Both the position numbers and the translations under genes were made by a program. Under the pieces are notes generated by a model. That model was given only the letters and a program-made list of their open reading frames with translations, had not been told where the DNA came from and ran no database searches. 17,208 nucleotides of DNA from Planctomycetia bacterium (lineage in GTDB: Bacteria > Planctomycetota > Phycisphaerae > Phycisphaerales > SM1A02), in the NCBI GenBank assembly GCA_009936695.1, contig JAACEA010000574.1, positions 1 to 17,208 of the forward strand, in the 5' to 3' direction. Positions 6,048 through 13,371 of the stretch are shown in pieces. Positions within the stretch are counted from its first letter, which is position 1; each line of letters starts with the position of its first letter.

Positions 6048-8078
6048 TTCATCGGGATCGCCGAAGGCGGCGGCCACGGACATCGGTTCCGACTCGACGA
6101 GGTAGATCGCGGAGTCCTCTTCGGAGGCGTTCGCGGACGTCTCACGATCGATCTCCGAGACGAGCGCGGAGAGGAATCGATCCTCTCTCGCCTCGACGCG
6201 GGTCGCGATCTGATCCGGCTCGACGATGGCGGGTTCGGTCTTCACCGAGACCAGCGGATCCACCGCGGGATTGACTCGGGCCTCCTCGGACTGCGCGTCC
6301 TCGTGATCCGCGTGCTGCGAGTCCATCACTCGGCGCCAGATGTCGTAGTCGTAGAAGGTGACCTTGGATTCGCCCGCGACTTCCGATCGCATCCGACGGA
6401 CTTCGGGCTGGTTGGGATTGAGCCGGAGGGAACTGTCGAAGTGGAACATCGCCAGTTCGAAGTCGTTCGCGTTGATCGCTTCGAACGCGTTCTGGTTGCT
6501 CTGTGAACTCATCTTCTCGCGACTGAAGGGCAGGAGGCCCTCCCGCATGCCGGCTCGAAGGGAGTTCACGAATTCGGCACCCTGACGGCCGGTCTCCTCG
6601 ATCAGCTCGTCGGCCACGATCTTCGGGGTGATCATGAAGATGATCTCCCGCCGGCTGACGGAGTTGTCGTGGCCGCTGAAGGCGGCACCGACGATCGGAA
6701 TGTCGCCGAGAAGCGGGACCTGGCTGTTCGAGACCGTCGTCTGTTCCTCGAAGAGGCCGCCCAGCACCAGCGTCTGGCCGTCGCGGACCTTGACGTTCGT
6801 CGAGATCTCGTTCGTGAATTCATCGGGGACCTGGACGAGGCCTTCCGAGATGCCGACCGCGAGGGTGCGGAGCTCGGCGCTGGAGACGCTCGGATAGAGC
6901 TCCATGCGGATGGTGTCGTCCTTCGAGATGAAGGGACGGAACATCAGCTTCACACCGGTATCGAGATACTGGACGGTCTGGGTCGTGGTCGTGTCGGTGG
7001 CGGTCGTCGACAGATACGCCACCCGCTTGCCGACCATGACCTGCGCCCGCTGACGGTTGAGGGCCATGATCCGGGGGCGAGCGAGCACCATGGTGTCGGT
7101 GACCTGGTCGAGCGCCCGGACGAACACCGAGGCGTCACCCGCGACGAGGCCGACCTTGAAGTTGCTGGGGCCGGTCGCGGTGTTTCCGGGAGTGGACTGC
7201 GTCCCCCACGAGGTGCTGTTTCCGTCGTAGATGGGAACTCCGCCCCCACCTTCCTTCGGCGGCACGGTGCCACGCAGCAGATCCGTCACCGGGCCGAGCG
7301 GGGACACCAGCTTGGTGATGTCGAGATTGCCCATGATCGAGAAGTCGACGCCGAAGGCGTCGTCCTCGGCGACCTGGACACTCGCGATCGTGGCGTCGAC
7401 CACGACCTGCCGCGGCGCAGTGTCGATCTCGCCGAGGAGTTCGGCGATTCGGTCGAGCTTGTCCGGATAGTCGTTGACCACGAGGATCGCGGACTTCGCC
7501 CAGTTGTCACCGCCCATGTCGCCGAGATCACGTTCGATCCCACCGGCGACCTCGCCGATGAAGCTGAGCTTGCCTCGATCCGAGAGGAGCGGCGTGGCGA
7601 ATTCGCTGGCGTCCCGCGCCGAGAGGTGCTCGAGTTCGAACATGCGGCTCTCGGTCTTGCGATCGAGGGCCTCCATGCGAGCGAACTCCTCCTGGGTGTA
7701 GACGTAGATGAACTTGCCTTCTTCGATCCATCGGAACCCGTTGGGCTTCAGGATCGCATCGAGCGCCTCTTCGAAGGTGACGTCGAAGAGGTTCGCGCTG
7801 ATCACCGCCGAGACGTTGCGACTCGCGATGACGTTTCGCTCGCCCTGAAGAGCGAGCATCTGAAGCACCTGCGCAAGATCGGTGTCGGTGACCTGGATGT
7901 TGAAGGTGTCGAACTCGTCGACCTCGACCCCGCTGAGGTCGAGCGTCTCGTCGGAGGCGACCTGGCCGTCGTCCTGTCCGAACGAGTCCTCGGCGGTCGC
8001 CGACGAGAACGTCGCGAGCGCGGCGGCGGTGGCGATGATGCCACCGAAGATGCTGCGGATGGAATGGTGATGATTCAT
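6045..8078 (-). CDS. pilQ: Secretin (PilQ/GspD family) outer-membrane channel
   Basis: The 677-residue protein has a signal peptide (about 1-29, cleavage near A-T-A-E), an STN/N0-like domain (58-130), an N1 repeat (142-222) and a secretin core up to about 487. The secretin signature VPLLGDIPIVGAAF is at 454-467, with VRDGQTLVLGGL just before it. Secretins form the ring through which pili or pseudopili pass the outer membrane. The gene follows PilM, PilN, PilO and PilP homologues, so PilQ is the best name, although GspD is not excluded. An unusual 190-residue C-terminal extension includes a TPR-like helix pair (529-565) and an acidic tail. Its ATG overlaps the upstream stop (ATGA), with GAGGAG about 11 bases before it. 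Confidence 0.92.
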   Translation of the reverse strand: MNHHHSIRSIFGGIIATAAALATFSSATAEDSFGQDDGQVASDETLDLSGVEVDEFDTFNIQVTDTDLAQVLQMLALQGERNVIASRNVSAVISANLFDVTFEEALDAILKPNGFRWIEEGKFIYVYTQEEFARMEALDRKTESRMFELEHLSARDASEFATPLLSDRGKLSFIGEVAGGIERDLGDMGGDNWAKSAILVVNDYPDKLDRIAELLGEIDTAPRQVVVDATIASVQVAEDDAFGVDFSIMGNLDITKLVSPLGPVTDLLRGTVPPKEGGGGVPIYDGNSTSWGTQSTPGNTATGPSNFKVGLVAGDASVFVRALDQVTDTMVLARPRIMALNRQRAQVMVGKRVAYLSTTATDTTTTQTVQYLDTGVKLMFRPFISKDDTIRMELYPSVSSAELRTLAVGISEGLVQVPDEFTNEISTNVKVRDGQTLVLGGLFEEQTTVSNSQVPLLGDIPIVGAAFSGHDNSVSRREIIFMITPKIVADELIEETGRQGAEFVNSLRAGMREGLLPFSREKMSSQSNQNAFEAINANDFELAMFHFDSSLRLNPNQPEVRRMRSEVAGESKVTFYDYDIWRRVMDSQHADHEDAQSEEARVNPAVDPLVSVKTEPAIVEPDQIATRVEAREDRFLSALVSEIDRETSANASEEDSAIYLVESEPMSVAAAFGDPDE

Positions 8079-8782
8079 GGTTGCTTGAACTCCTCGTCCT
8101 GAGGACGAATGTCGACTGACCCATTGCCTCCCGCGATCAACCGGAGCACGAATTCACATCCGCCGACTTCGATCACGACCGACCCGGTCCGAACCTCGAG
8201 CAGGCGCATCTCCACGCCTTCCGCTCCGACGGGGATCTCATCCCCGATCCTGCATGCCCGACCATCGATCAGTGCGATCCCCCGGTCGGATATCAACCCC
8301 TGAACCCGAACGTTGGAGACGATGAATGCGAGCCGTTCCCGCAGCAATCGCGCCTCATGCCCTTCGTCTTCGGCCGATCCACCATCCGACTTCGGCCCGA
8401 CCTCGAGCTCCGTGGCCCGGGGTGTGGATCTGGGGAAGTGATGCGGACTGACGTGCATGGGATCGCGGTCGAAGACGTCATCGAGGCCGGAAGCCGGAAG
8501 GTCCGGAAATCGGACGACGCCCGGGTCCGCGGCGATCCGGGTCGGTTCCTCGGTCGCCATCGCGGTCCGCGGAATCGTGGTCAGCAGTCGAAGTCGCGCC
8601 CAGAGCAGCAGACCGAGCGGCTGGGCCAGTGCGACGACCGGGATGACCAGCACCAGTCCCGAGGTGATGGTGCTTCGCCGGGAGGCGAACCGGAACAGGC
8701 GGCCGCCATGCCGGTGGACCGATGCGGCCACCGCCCGCAGCCGCTCGCGACCCGAGATCCCGTTGCATCCGCGAGTCATCAT
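8075..8782 (-). CDS. PilP/GspC-like inner-membrane linker protein
   Basis: The 235-residue protein has one transmembrane segment (about 40-65) after a basic N-terminus. A disordered Pro/Asp-rich linker (70-145) and a small beta domain (155-216) follow, the latter containing V-Q-G-L-I-S-D, L-I-D-G-R-A-C-R-I-G-D and an end strand E-F-V-L-R-L. This is the layout of GspC and of PilP, which connect the inner-membrane assembly complex to the secretin N-domains. PilP is usually a lipoprotein; here a membrane anchor replaces the lipobox, as in GspC. C176 and C209 could form a disulfide. It lies between PilO and the secretin, exactly where PilP is expected. Two adjacent ATGs occur (8782 and 8779), with GGAGGAG just upstream. 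Homology is inferred from layout and motifs. Confidence 0.72.
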   Translation of the reverse strand: MMTRGCNGISGRERLRAVAASVHRHGGRLFRFASRRSTITSGLVLVIPVVALAQPLGLLLWARLRLLTTIPRTAMATEEPTRIAADPGVVRFPDLPASGLDDVFDRDPMHVSPHHFPRSTPRATELEVGPKSDGGSAEDEGHEARLLRERLAFIVSNVRVQGLISDRGIALIDGRACRIGDEIPVGAEGVEMRLLEVRTGSVVIEVGGCEFVLRLIAGGNGSVDIRPQDEEFKQP

Positions 8783-9345
8783 TGCTCCTCCGATTGCGAG
8801 ACTCGATGCAGCACCTCGATCTCGATCGAGACGCGTGCGATCTCGACGTCGGGCTCGAGGTCACGATCAAGCCTGAATTCCGTCATTCGATTGGGTGCCG
8901 CCATCGCCTCGATCGACTCGAGCACGTTGGCGATCGCCGACCACGACGCCGTCAACTCGATTCGAACCGGTGTCACCGCCCAGGGAAGGTCGAGATCGAA
9001 CCCCGTCGGCCCGCTTCGTTCCGCCGTGAACGTCTGGTCGATCACGGTCGAACCGTCGATGGGCAGGGAGAGCGCTCGAATGATCCCGGCGAGATCCGGC
9101 GGTCCCTCGTCGACGCCGGACGGGCATTCGCGATCGAGCATCTCGACCCGGCGCTCCAGTTCCCGTCGAAACGGGACCAGACGATCCGCGGGCATCGGCG
9201 ATGCCGCGACCCGGGTCAGCAACGAAGCCGTTTCCGCCTCCTGGCTCGAGGCACGAGCATGGAGCGGCACGATGCCGAACCACGAGATCAGCGCCGCGAG
9301 GATCCCGATTCCGGCCGCGGCCTGGATGATTCGGTCACCGTTCAT
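8779..9345 (-). CDS. pilO: PilO-like pilus alignment protein
   Basis: The 188-residue protein has a short cytoplasmic end, one transmembrane helix (about 7-27), a helical stretch (33-75) and a C-terminal alpha/beta domain with strands around 100-112, 124-134 and 165-182. The pattern matches PilO/GspM, whose ferredoxin-like domain dimerises with PilN/GspL in the periplasm. A segment with S-A-I-A-N-V-L-E-S-I-E-A is typical of the family's middle helix. It overlaps PilN upstream (ATGA at 9345-9342) and the PilP-like gene downstream (ATGA at 8782-8779). Sequence conservation in this family is low, so the call leans on topology and gene order. Confidence 0.8.
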   Translation of the reverse strand: MNGDRIIQAAAGIGILAALISWFGIVPLHARASSQEAETASLLTRVAASPMPADRLVPFRRELERRVEMLDRECPSGVDEGPPDLAGIIRALSLPIDGSTVIDQTFTAERSGPTGFDLDLPWAVTPVRIELTASWSAIANVLESIEAMAAPNRMTEFRLDRDLEPDVEIARVSIEIEVLHRVSQSEEQ

Positions 9346-9998
9346 TCGTCATCCTCCGAGAGGCTCGTGGTCGCGAGCACCGGGCTGGCCGTCTCGAGGT
9401 CGATCTCGAACACGATTCGAAACGCCCGCGCAGTGCGGTCGGCCACGGATCGGTGACGAGTGGACTCGACTCGGACGTCTCGAAAGAGGGGCCGTCGTCG
9501 AAGCGCATCGACGAAGATCGCCACATCGGCGTCGGTTGCGGTGAAGCCCTCGATCTCCGCCTCGATCCGCCGCGTCGAATCGAGCCCCGACCGGGCTCGC
9601 CCACCACGCACGGGACCGGTGACCAGCGAGGGCGCGTCGAACTCGACCCGCTCGAGGGTTCCGGATTCGGGAAGGTCGTTGGCGATCGAGGCGAGTATCG
9701 ACGACGCTCCGAACGGAATCGAACATCGTCTCCAGACCTCGAGTCGCCGGCCGGCGAGATCGAAGCGTTCGGTGATTTCGGCGAGTTCGCGTTCGACCCG
9801 CAGGACCTCGTCGGCCCGAGTGACCGCGAGTTGATGATCCGCCCGAGCCTCGCGAAGCCTCCATGCGGCCGCGGACCAGGCCATGGAGAGGCAGGTCGCG
9901 GCAAGAAGACAGAGCTGCACGAGGCGAGTCCGCTCACGGGCATTCGCCACCCGCTGCCGGACTCCCGTCGGTCGGAGATCCATCATTCGACCGGTCAT
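9342..9998 (-). CDS. pilN: PilN-like pilus alignment protein
   Basis: The 218-residue protein begins M-T-G-R-M-M-D-L-R-P; the near-N-terminal D-L-R-P resembles the PilM-binding N-L-x-P peptide of PilN. A transmembrane helix (about 27-47), a coiled-coil segment (50-85) and a periplasmic alpha/beta domain follow. PilN pairs with PilO and is held on the cytoplasmic side by PilM. The frame is open far upstream to 10628, but that part is antisense-like and overlaps PilM. I chose the ATG at 9998 because it overlaps the PilM stop (ATGA) and has GGGAGGGAGG just before it. Assignment rests on the tail motif, topology and neighbours. Confidence 0.85.
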   Translation of the reverse strand: MTGRMMDLRPTGVRQRVANARERTRLVQLCLLAATCLSMAWSAAAWRLREARADHQLAVTRADEVLRVERELAEITERFDLAGRRLEVWRRCSIPFGASSILASIANDLPESGTLERVEFDAPSLVTGPVRGGRARSGLDSTRRIEAEIEGFTATDADVAIFVDALRRRPLFRDVRVESTRHRSVADRTARAFRIVFEIDLETASPVLATTSLSEDDE

Positions 9999-11050
9999 GC
10001 GGCCTCCCTCCCGCGTCGCGTCACCGGACGAATGGCGAGGCCGAAGGCGGTGGACCATTCGAGTGGCGCCGAATCCTCGGTGCGGGACGCCGCCTCCAGT
10101 CGTTCCTCGACGAAGGTCACCGACTCGATCGGAATTCCCGGAATCGAACCTTCGATCGTCTCGCGAAGGCCGGGCGTCGAGCCCGCTTCCCCGCTGAGGT
10201 GCAGCGCCTGGGGTCGGCCGAGACGGGTGGTCACGGTGACGTAGCGAACGGCCATCGCGATCTCGTCCGCCAGTGACGCTCCGGCCCGCCGAACGGCCGT
10301 CATCACCTCGGCGAGCACTTCCGGCTCGAGCGGTCGATCTCTTCCGTCGAGGCGGGTGCGGCGAGCGGTCGCCGGCTCGATTCCGAGCCCGGCCGCGAGT
10401 TCGGCGTCGAACGATGCGCCGCCCACGTCGCTCCGCTTCGCGAACATGATCCGATCGCCCCGGGTCACCACGATCCAGGATTCGGTCTCCGCGACGTCGA
10501 CGATGACCCGGATGTCGTGCTGTTCCCGCTCCCGACGAGACCGAACGGTGAACGCCCGCCCCGCCCCGAAGAACGAAGGTTCGATCGCGATCGGCCGGAT
10601 TCCCGCGGCGAGCAGCGGCGCAAGACATTCCTCGAGGCCATGGGCCGATGCCGCGACCACGAGCACCTCGGTCCTCCCCTCCGCCCCGGCCTCGGACGCG
10701 AGCGGCAGCGCATCCGCCACGCCGCCGGTGGCGTCGATCCCCAGCAGTCCCGCGGCCTCCCAGCGCGCGGCTTCGCGAAGTTCCGCGTCCACCAGCAGGG
10801 GAAGTCGGGCAGGCCGAACCGTGATGTCGGCCCGCGGCGGCGCCACGACCGCATCGCGGCCACGGAATCCGCGGAGCGCCGTGCGAAGACGACCGGGGTC
10901 CACGTCACCGTCCGGTTCGAAGGGAACGAAGGCGGCACGACGAATTTCGTCACTCCCCGCCCGCACCTGGACGAGCCGGAGTCCGCGGTCGCAGAACTCG
11001 ATGCCCAGGGGCGGTGTACGGCGGATTTTGAAGATGGATCGAATCGACAT
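9995..11050 (-). CDS. pilM: PilM-like actin-fold cytoplasmic pilus protein
   Basis: The 351-residue soluble protein has the PilM pattern. The first nucleotide-binding strand-turn is P-L-G-I-E-F-C-D-R-G-L-R-L-V-Q-V (14-29), a second is V-I-V-D-V-A-E-T-E-S-W (183-192), and R-S-D-V-G-G (206-211) follows. PilM is an FtsA-like actin fold that binds ATP and the N-terminal tail of PilN on the inner face of the membrane. No membrane segment is seen. It starts the PilMNOPQ block; GGAGG lies about 9 bases before the ATG. A 71-base gap with a hairpin separates it from the pseudopilin gene upstream. The first strand-turn is degenerate compared with canonical D-I-G-S, so nucleotide binding is not certain. 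Confidence 0.85.
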   Translation of the reverse strand: MSIRSIFKIRRTPPLGIEFCDRGLRLVQVRAGSDEIRRAAFVPFEPDGDVDPGRLRTALRGFRGRDAVVAPPRADITVRPARLPLLVDAELREAARWEAAGLLGIDATGGVADALPLASEAGAEGRTEVLVVAASAHGLEECLAPLLAAGIRPIAIEPSFFGAGRAFTVRSRREREQHDIRVIVDVAETESWIVVTRGDRIMFAKRSDVGGASFDAELAAGLGIEPATARRTRLDGRDRPLEPEVLAEVMTAVRRAGASLADEIAMAVRYVTVTTRLGRPQALHLSGEAGSTPGLRETIEGSIPGIPIESVTFVEERLEAASRTEDSAPLEWSTAFGLAIRPVTRRGREAA

Positions 11051-11072
11051 CCGGGCGCCTCCGGGTCCGTGT

Positions 11073-11090
11073 CGAGGGACCGCTCCCTCG
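11073..11090 (-). promoter_or_regulatory. Intergenic hairpin between the GspH-like gene and pilM
   Basis: CGAGGGA and TCCCTCG form a perfect 7-bp stem with a 4-base loop in the 71-base gap upstream of pilM. There is no T-tail, so it may attenuate, stabilise or be a processing site that adjusts pilM-Q expression relative to the pilin genes. Confidence 0.35.
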
Positions 11091-11121
11091 CTCGGCCGGC
11101 GTCAACGCCGACGGACCCGAA

Positions 11122-11685
11122 TCATTCTTCGATCCGTTCGACGGTGATCTTTCCCGTGAATCCACTCAAACGGAGCAAATAGGCCCCACTCGCCCCGCGC
11201 ATCCGGACCTCGCCGGTGCTGGTGAGGGGCGCCCCCCCCGCCTGGAGCGGGCCCCCGAGCGAGTCGAACGCGACCCAGTCGTTGCCGCCGAGGTCGACGT
11301 CCGTGATCTCGACCCCCGCGAATCGGTCGTCCTGGTCGAAATCGACGATGAAACGACCGTCGGTCCCGATGGCCGTCCGGTCGTCGAGATATTCGGCGTT
11401 TTCGACGTCGAAGCTCGCGTCGTAGAGCGACTGGTTGGACGGGGCGATGATCGCGTAGCCGTGGAGCCGTCCGTTCGCATCACGCAGGAACTGAAAACGA
11501 CGAATCCGCTGCATCGCGAGCGCATCCGTCTGGGCGAAGGTCAGGTCCGCGATGACCGAACGCACCGCGGCCTGCACCGTGAAGGTGTCGGCGTTGATGA
11601 GTCGGGGCACCAGAAGGGCTCCGGCGAGCCCGAGAATCGCGATCACGATCACGAGTTCGACGAGGGTGTAGGCGCGTCGCTTCAT
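11122..11685 (-). CDS. GspH/FimT-like type II pseudopilin
   Basis: The 187-residue protein starts with a type IV prepilin leader and helix: M-K-R-R-A then Y-T-L-V-E-L, with the conserved Glu at position 5 after the cleavage point and a hydrophobic helix to about residue 28. The rest is a beta-rich globular domain typical of minor pseudopilins such as GspH/FimT. The residue before the cut is Ala instead of the usual Gly, and the first mature residue is Tyr instead of Phe or Met; both are tolerated by some prepilin peptidases. It lies between a small unknown gene (27 bases) and pilM. The gene is likely a minor, tip-forming subunit, based on family knowledge. Confidence 0.88.
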   Translation of the reverse strand: MKRRAYTLVELVIVIAILGLAGALLVPRLINADTFTVQAAVRSVIADLTFAQTDALAMQRIRRFQFLRDANGRLHGYAIIAPSNQSLYDASFDVENAEYLDDRTAIGTDGRFIVDFDQDDRFAGVEITDVDLGGNDWVAFDSLGGPLQAGGAPLTSTGEVRMRGASGAYLLRLSGFTGKITVERIEE

Positions 11686-11712
11686 CGTTGCATGGGTTCC
11701 GACACGATCGAT

Positions 11713-12069
11713 TCACTCGCTCCGCGATCGAACGGCGTCCGCCAGGCGGTCGTAGTCGATCGAGAGCTCGTCCGTGTTGACGATGCGGACGCCGACCTTT
11801 CCAGAGGTGAGCGTCGCCGACATCTCGGCAAGCTGCTGCTCGACCTTTCCAAGGCGATCGATGATCTCCTTTCGCTGTCGGGCCGCCGCGTTTCCGACCC
11901 CGGTCAGGGCTTCCGCGGGGGGACCGGTTCGACGCGTCGATCGATACTGGCCCGCGGCCTCCGCGGAACCGACGAGCGGTCCGGCGGTGACGAACAGGGT
12001 CCAGGTCAACGCGACGGCGAGCAGCGAGTTGATCACGAGAAGACGTCGAAGGGATCGTTCAGGTCGCAT
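11713..12069 (-). CDS. Small membrane-anchored or secreted coiled-coil protein, unknown function
   Basis: I do not recognise this 118-residue protein. It has a basic start, a hydrophobic segment (about 10-35, ending S-A-E-A-A, which could be a signal cleavage site), a Ser/Arg-rich linker, a predicted coiled coil (about 62-88) and a short C-terminal domain (K-V-G-V-R-I-V-N-T-D). The frame is open further upstream to 12459, but the ATG at 12069 has AGAGG about 8 bases before it and begins a normal signal-like sequence, so I use that start. It sits between pseudopilin genes and the GspH-like gene, so a role in the pilus is likely but unproven. Confidence 0.7.
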   Translation of the reverse strand: MRPERSLRRLLVINSLLAVALTWTLFVTAGPLVGSAEAAGQYRSTRRTGPPAEALTGVGNAAARQRKEIIDRLGKVEQQLAEMSATLTSGKVGVRIVNTDELSIDYDRLADAVRSRSE

Positions 12070-12085
12070 GGTGTTTCCTCTAGGG

Positions 12086-12099
12086 AGGGACTCGTCCCT
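12086..12099 (-). promoter_or_regulatory. Hairpin just upstream of the SD of the 118-aa gene
   Basis: AGGGA and TCCCT pair around a 4-base loop (6 bp if closed tightly), placed directly before the AGAGG ribosome binding site. A second 6-bp inverted repeat lies just upstream of it on the mRNA, at 12106-12126 (ATCGGC/GCCGAT). Both are in the 136-base gap between the 190-aa and 118-aa genes. They may shape translation of the small gene, or be chance in GC-rich DNA. Confidence 0.3.
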
Positions 12100-12205
12100 G
12101 ATCACATCGGCATCTCCCCGGCCGATCTGAGGTGGACTTGCCCCACGACGGCAAACGGTGAGCAAGGCGACCGGCAGGATCGGCGCAATCGTCGGGCCTT
12201 CGGGC

Positions 12206-12778
12206 TCACTGGAGGCATGGATCGATCGGAATCCTTCGTCCGATAGTCGAGTCCGTGGAGGTCGTTCGTCGCACGGCGTCGGGACGCCCCAGCGGGAGCA
12301 GCCGGACCCTCGAATCCATGAGGTACAACCTCCAGGCGTCGATCGTCGCGTCCCGCGGCGGAAGTTCGATGGGGCGATCCGCGATTCCCACCAGCACTCC
12401 GGGCACGGTCGCCCGATTCCAGAGCACCATGGTCTCGGACCAGGTCGGTTCCGATCCACTTCCCGCGAATCGGCAGACGAGCATCAGATCGTCCGAGGCA
12501 TCGCCCGCGAACCAGGCGACGACGGTCGCATCCGGGGGAACCACGCCGCGCATCCACTGCAGCGTCATCCGGCGTTGCGTCTCGACGAGATCGGCTCGAT
12601 CGGAAGCGAGGCTCGATCCCAACTTCGCCACGGCGCCCGACGTCCACATCGTCACGACCACGGCGAGGACCAGGAGCTCGATCGCCAGACGGATCGGCGG
12701 TACCCGATCGACGGTGAACGGTGCGGCGAATCCGCCCCGTGGCATTCGAGAAGTCCCCGATCGGAGCCCGACCATCAC
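12206..12778 (-). CDS. Membrane-anchored protein of unknown function in the pilus operon
   Basis: This 190-residue protein is not one I can assign. After a basic N-terminus it has one transmembrane helix (about 29-48), a short helical stretch (58-78), and a beta-rich region (82-160) with repeated W and V-L segments. The first codon is GTG at 12778, forming GTGA with the stop of the pseudopilin before it. An ATG follows at once (12775), overlapping as TGATG; either start is possible and the SD is weak, so translation is likely coupled. Its topology resembles PilN/PilO-type or minor assembly proteins, but no motif supports a name. Confidence 0.72.
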   Translation of the reverse strand: MMVGLRSGTSRMPRGGFAAPFTVDRVPPIRLAIELLVLAVVVTMWTSGAVAKLGSSLASDRADLVETQRRMTLQWMRGVVPPDATVVAWFAGDASDDLMLVCRFAGSGSEPTWSETMVLWNRATVPGVLVGIADRPIELPPRDATIDAWRLYLMDSRVRLLPLGRPDAVRRTTSTDSTIGRRIPIDPCLQ

Positions 12779-13218
12779 CAGGCTCGGATCACCGAGACGT
12801 CGTCGGCGTCACCATCACCGTCTCCATCCGCATCCGGGATGGAGGGGTCGATCGTGGCGTCGTACTCGAGCTCCAACTCGGCCCTCACGGGATCCCAGAT
12901 CCACACGAAGCCCGACGACACGTAGACGGTGCGGGTGAGGAACCCGTCGTCGATGAGTTGATCCATCGCTTCCTCGGCGGTTCCGGAGACGCCACCGGGG
13001 ACCCGGCCGTTGTTCTGGACCTGCCAGGCCGCGATCTGGCTCCGCACGGTTCCGAGCTGTGACCGCATCGCGGTCGCCCGGGCGCTGCTCTGGGCGCTGG
13101 CGAACTGCGGAATGATGATCGCCGCGAGAATTCCGAGGATCACGACCACGATCAGGATCTCGATGAGGGTGAATCCTCGCGATGATCCGGCCGGCGTCGA
13201 TCGACTGCGTTCACTCAT
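12775..13218 (-). CDS. GspG-like pseudopilin with C-terminal EF-hand-like loop
   Basis: The 147-residue protein has a 15-residue leader ending S-S-R-G, then F16-T-L-I-E with the conserved Glu at +5 and a hydrophobic helix to about residue 41. The domain that follows contains Q-L-G-T-V-R-S-Q-I-A-A-W and Q-N-N-G, as in GspG-like pilins. The last 19 residues carry a perfect EF-hand loop pattern: D129, D131, D133, G134 and D140, followed by V-S-V-I-R-A-W. The frame extends upstream to 13287, but the ATG at 13218 has GGGAG 8 bases before it and yields a normal leader. It is a paralogue of the pilin gene upstream, with a near-identical N-terminal helix. It is probably a filament subunit. Confidence 0.88.
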   Translation of the reverse strand: MSERSRSTPAGSSRGFTLIEILIVVVILGILAAIIIPQFASAQSSARATAMRSQLGTVRSQIAAWQVQNNGRVPGGVSGTAEEAMDQLIDDGFLTRTVYVSSGFVWIWDPVRAELELEYDATIDPSIPDADGDGDGDADDVSVIRAW

Positions 13219-13320
13219 CCCAATGCTCCCTTTTCGAGGCGAATCGCCCCTGCCCCGGAACATGCTCGAGATTTTCCTCAAGACCATCCGGCGCCGACGT
13301 TCGCCGACGGGATGGACGAA

Positions 13321-13352
13321 GCGGCATCCCGACCTTTCGATCGGGATGCCGC
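13321..13352 (-). terminator. Strong hairpin between the two pseudopilin genes (leaky terminator or processing site)
   Basis: A perfect 12-bp inverted repeat, GCGGCATCCCGA and TCGGGATGCCGC, encloses an 8-base loop 20 bases after the stop of the first pilin gene. On the minus strand it is followed by TTCGTCC, which is only weakly T-rich. It could act as a leaky terminator or a stabilising 3' end that gives the first pilin more transcript than the downstream operon. No promoter is obvious between it and the next gene. Confidence 0.6.
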
Positions 13353-13371
13353 GTTGTTCATCGTCGCTGGA

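Noticed and set aside
6669..8102. Open frame of 477 codons on the plus strand
   Set aside because: Antisense to the secretin, whose domains are all clear; the composition (very rich in R, D, E, H, V) is typical of a shadow frame.
9999..10628. N-terminal extension of the PilN frame
   Set aside because: It overlaps PilM in another frame and is Arg/Gly-rich without structure; the ATG at 9998 has a strong SD and the usual ATGA overlap.
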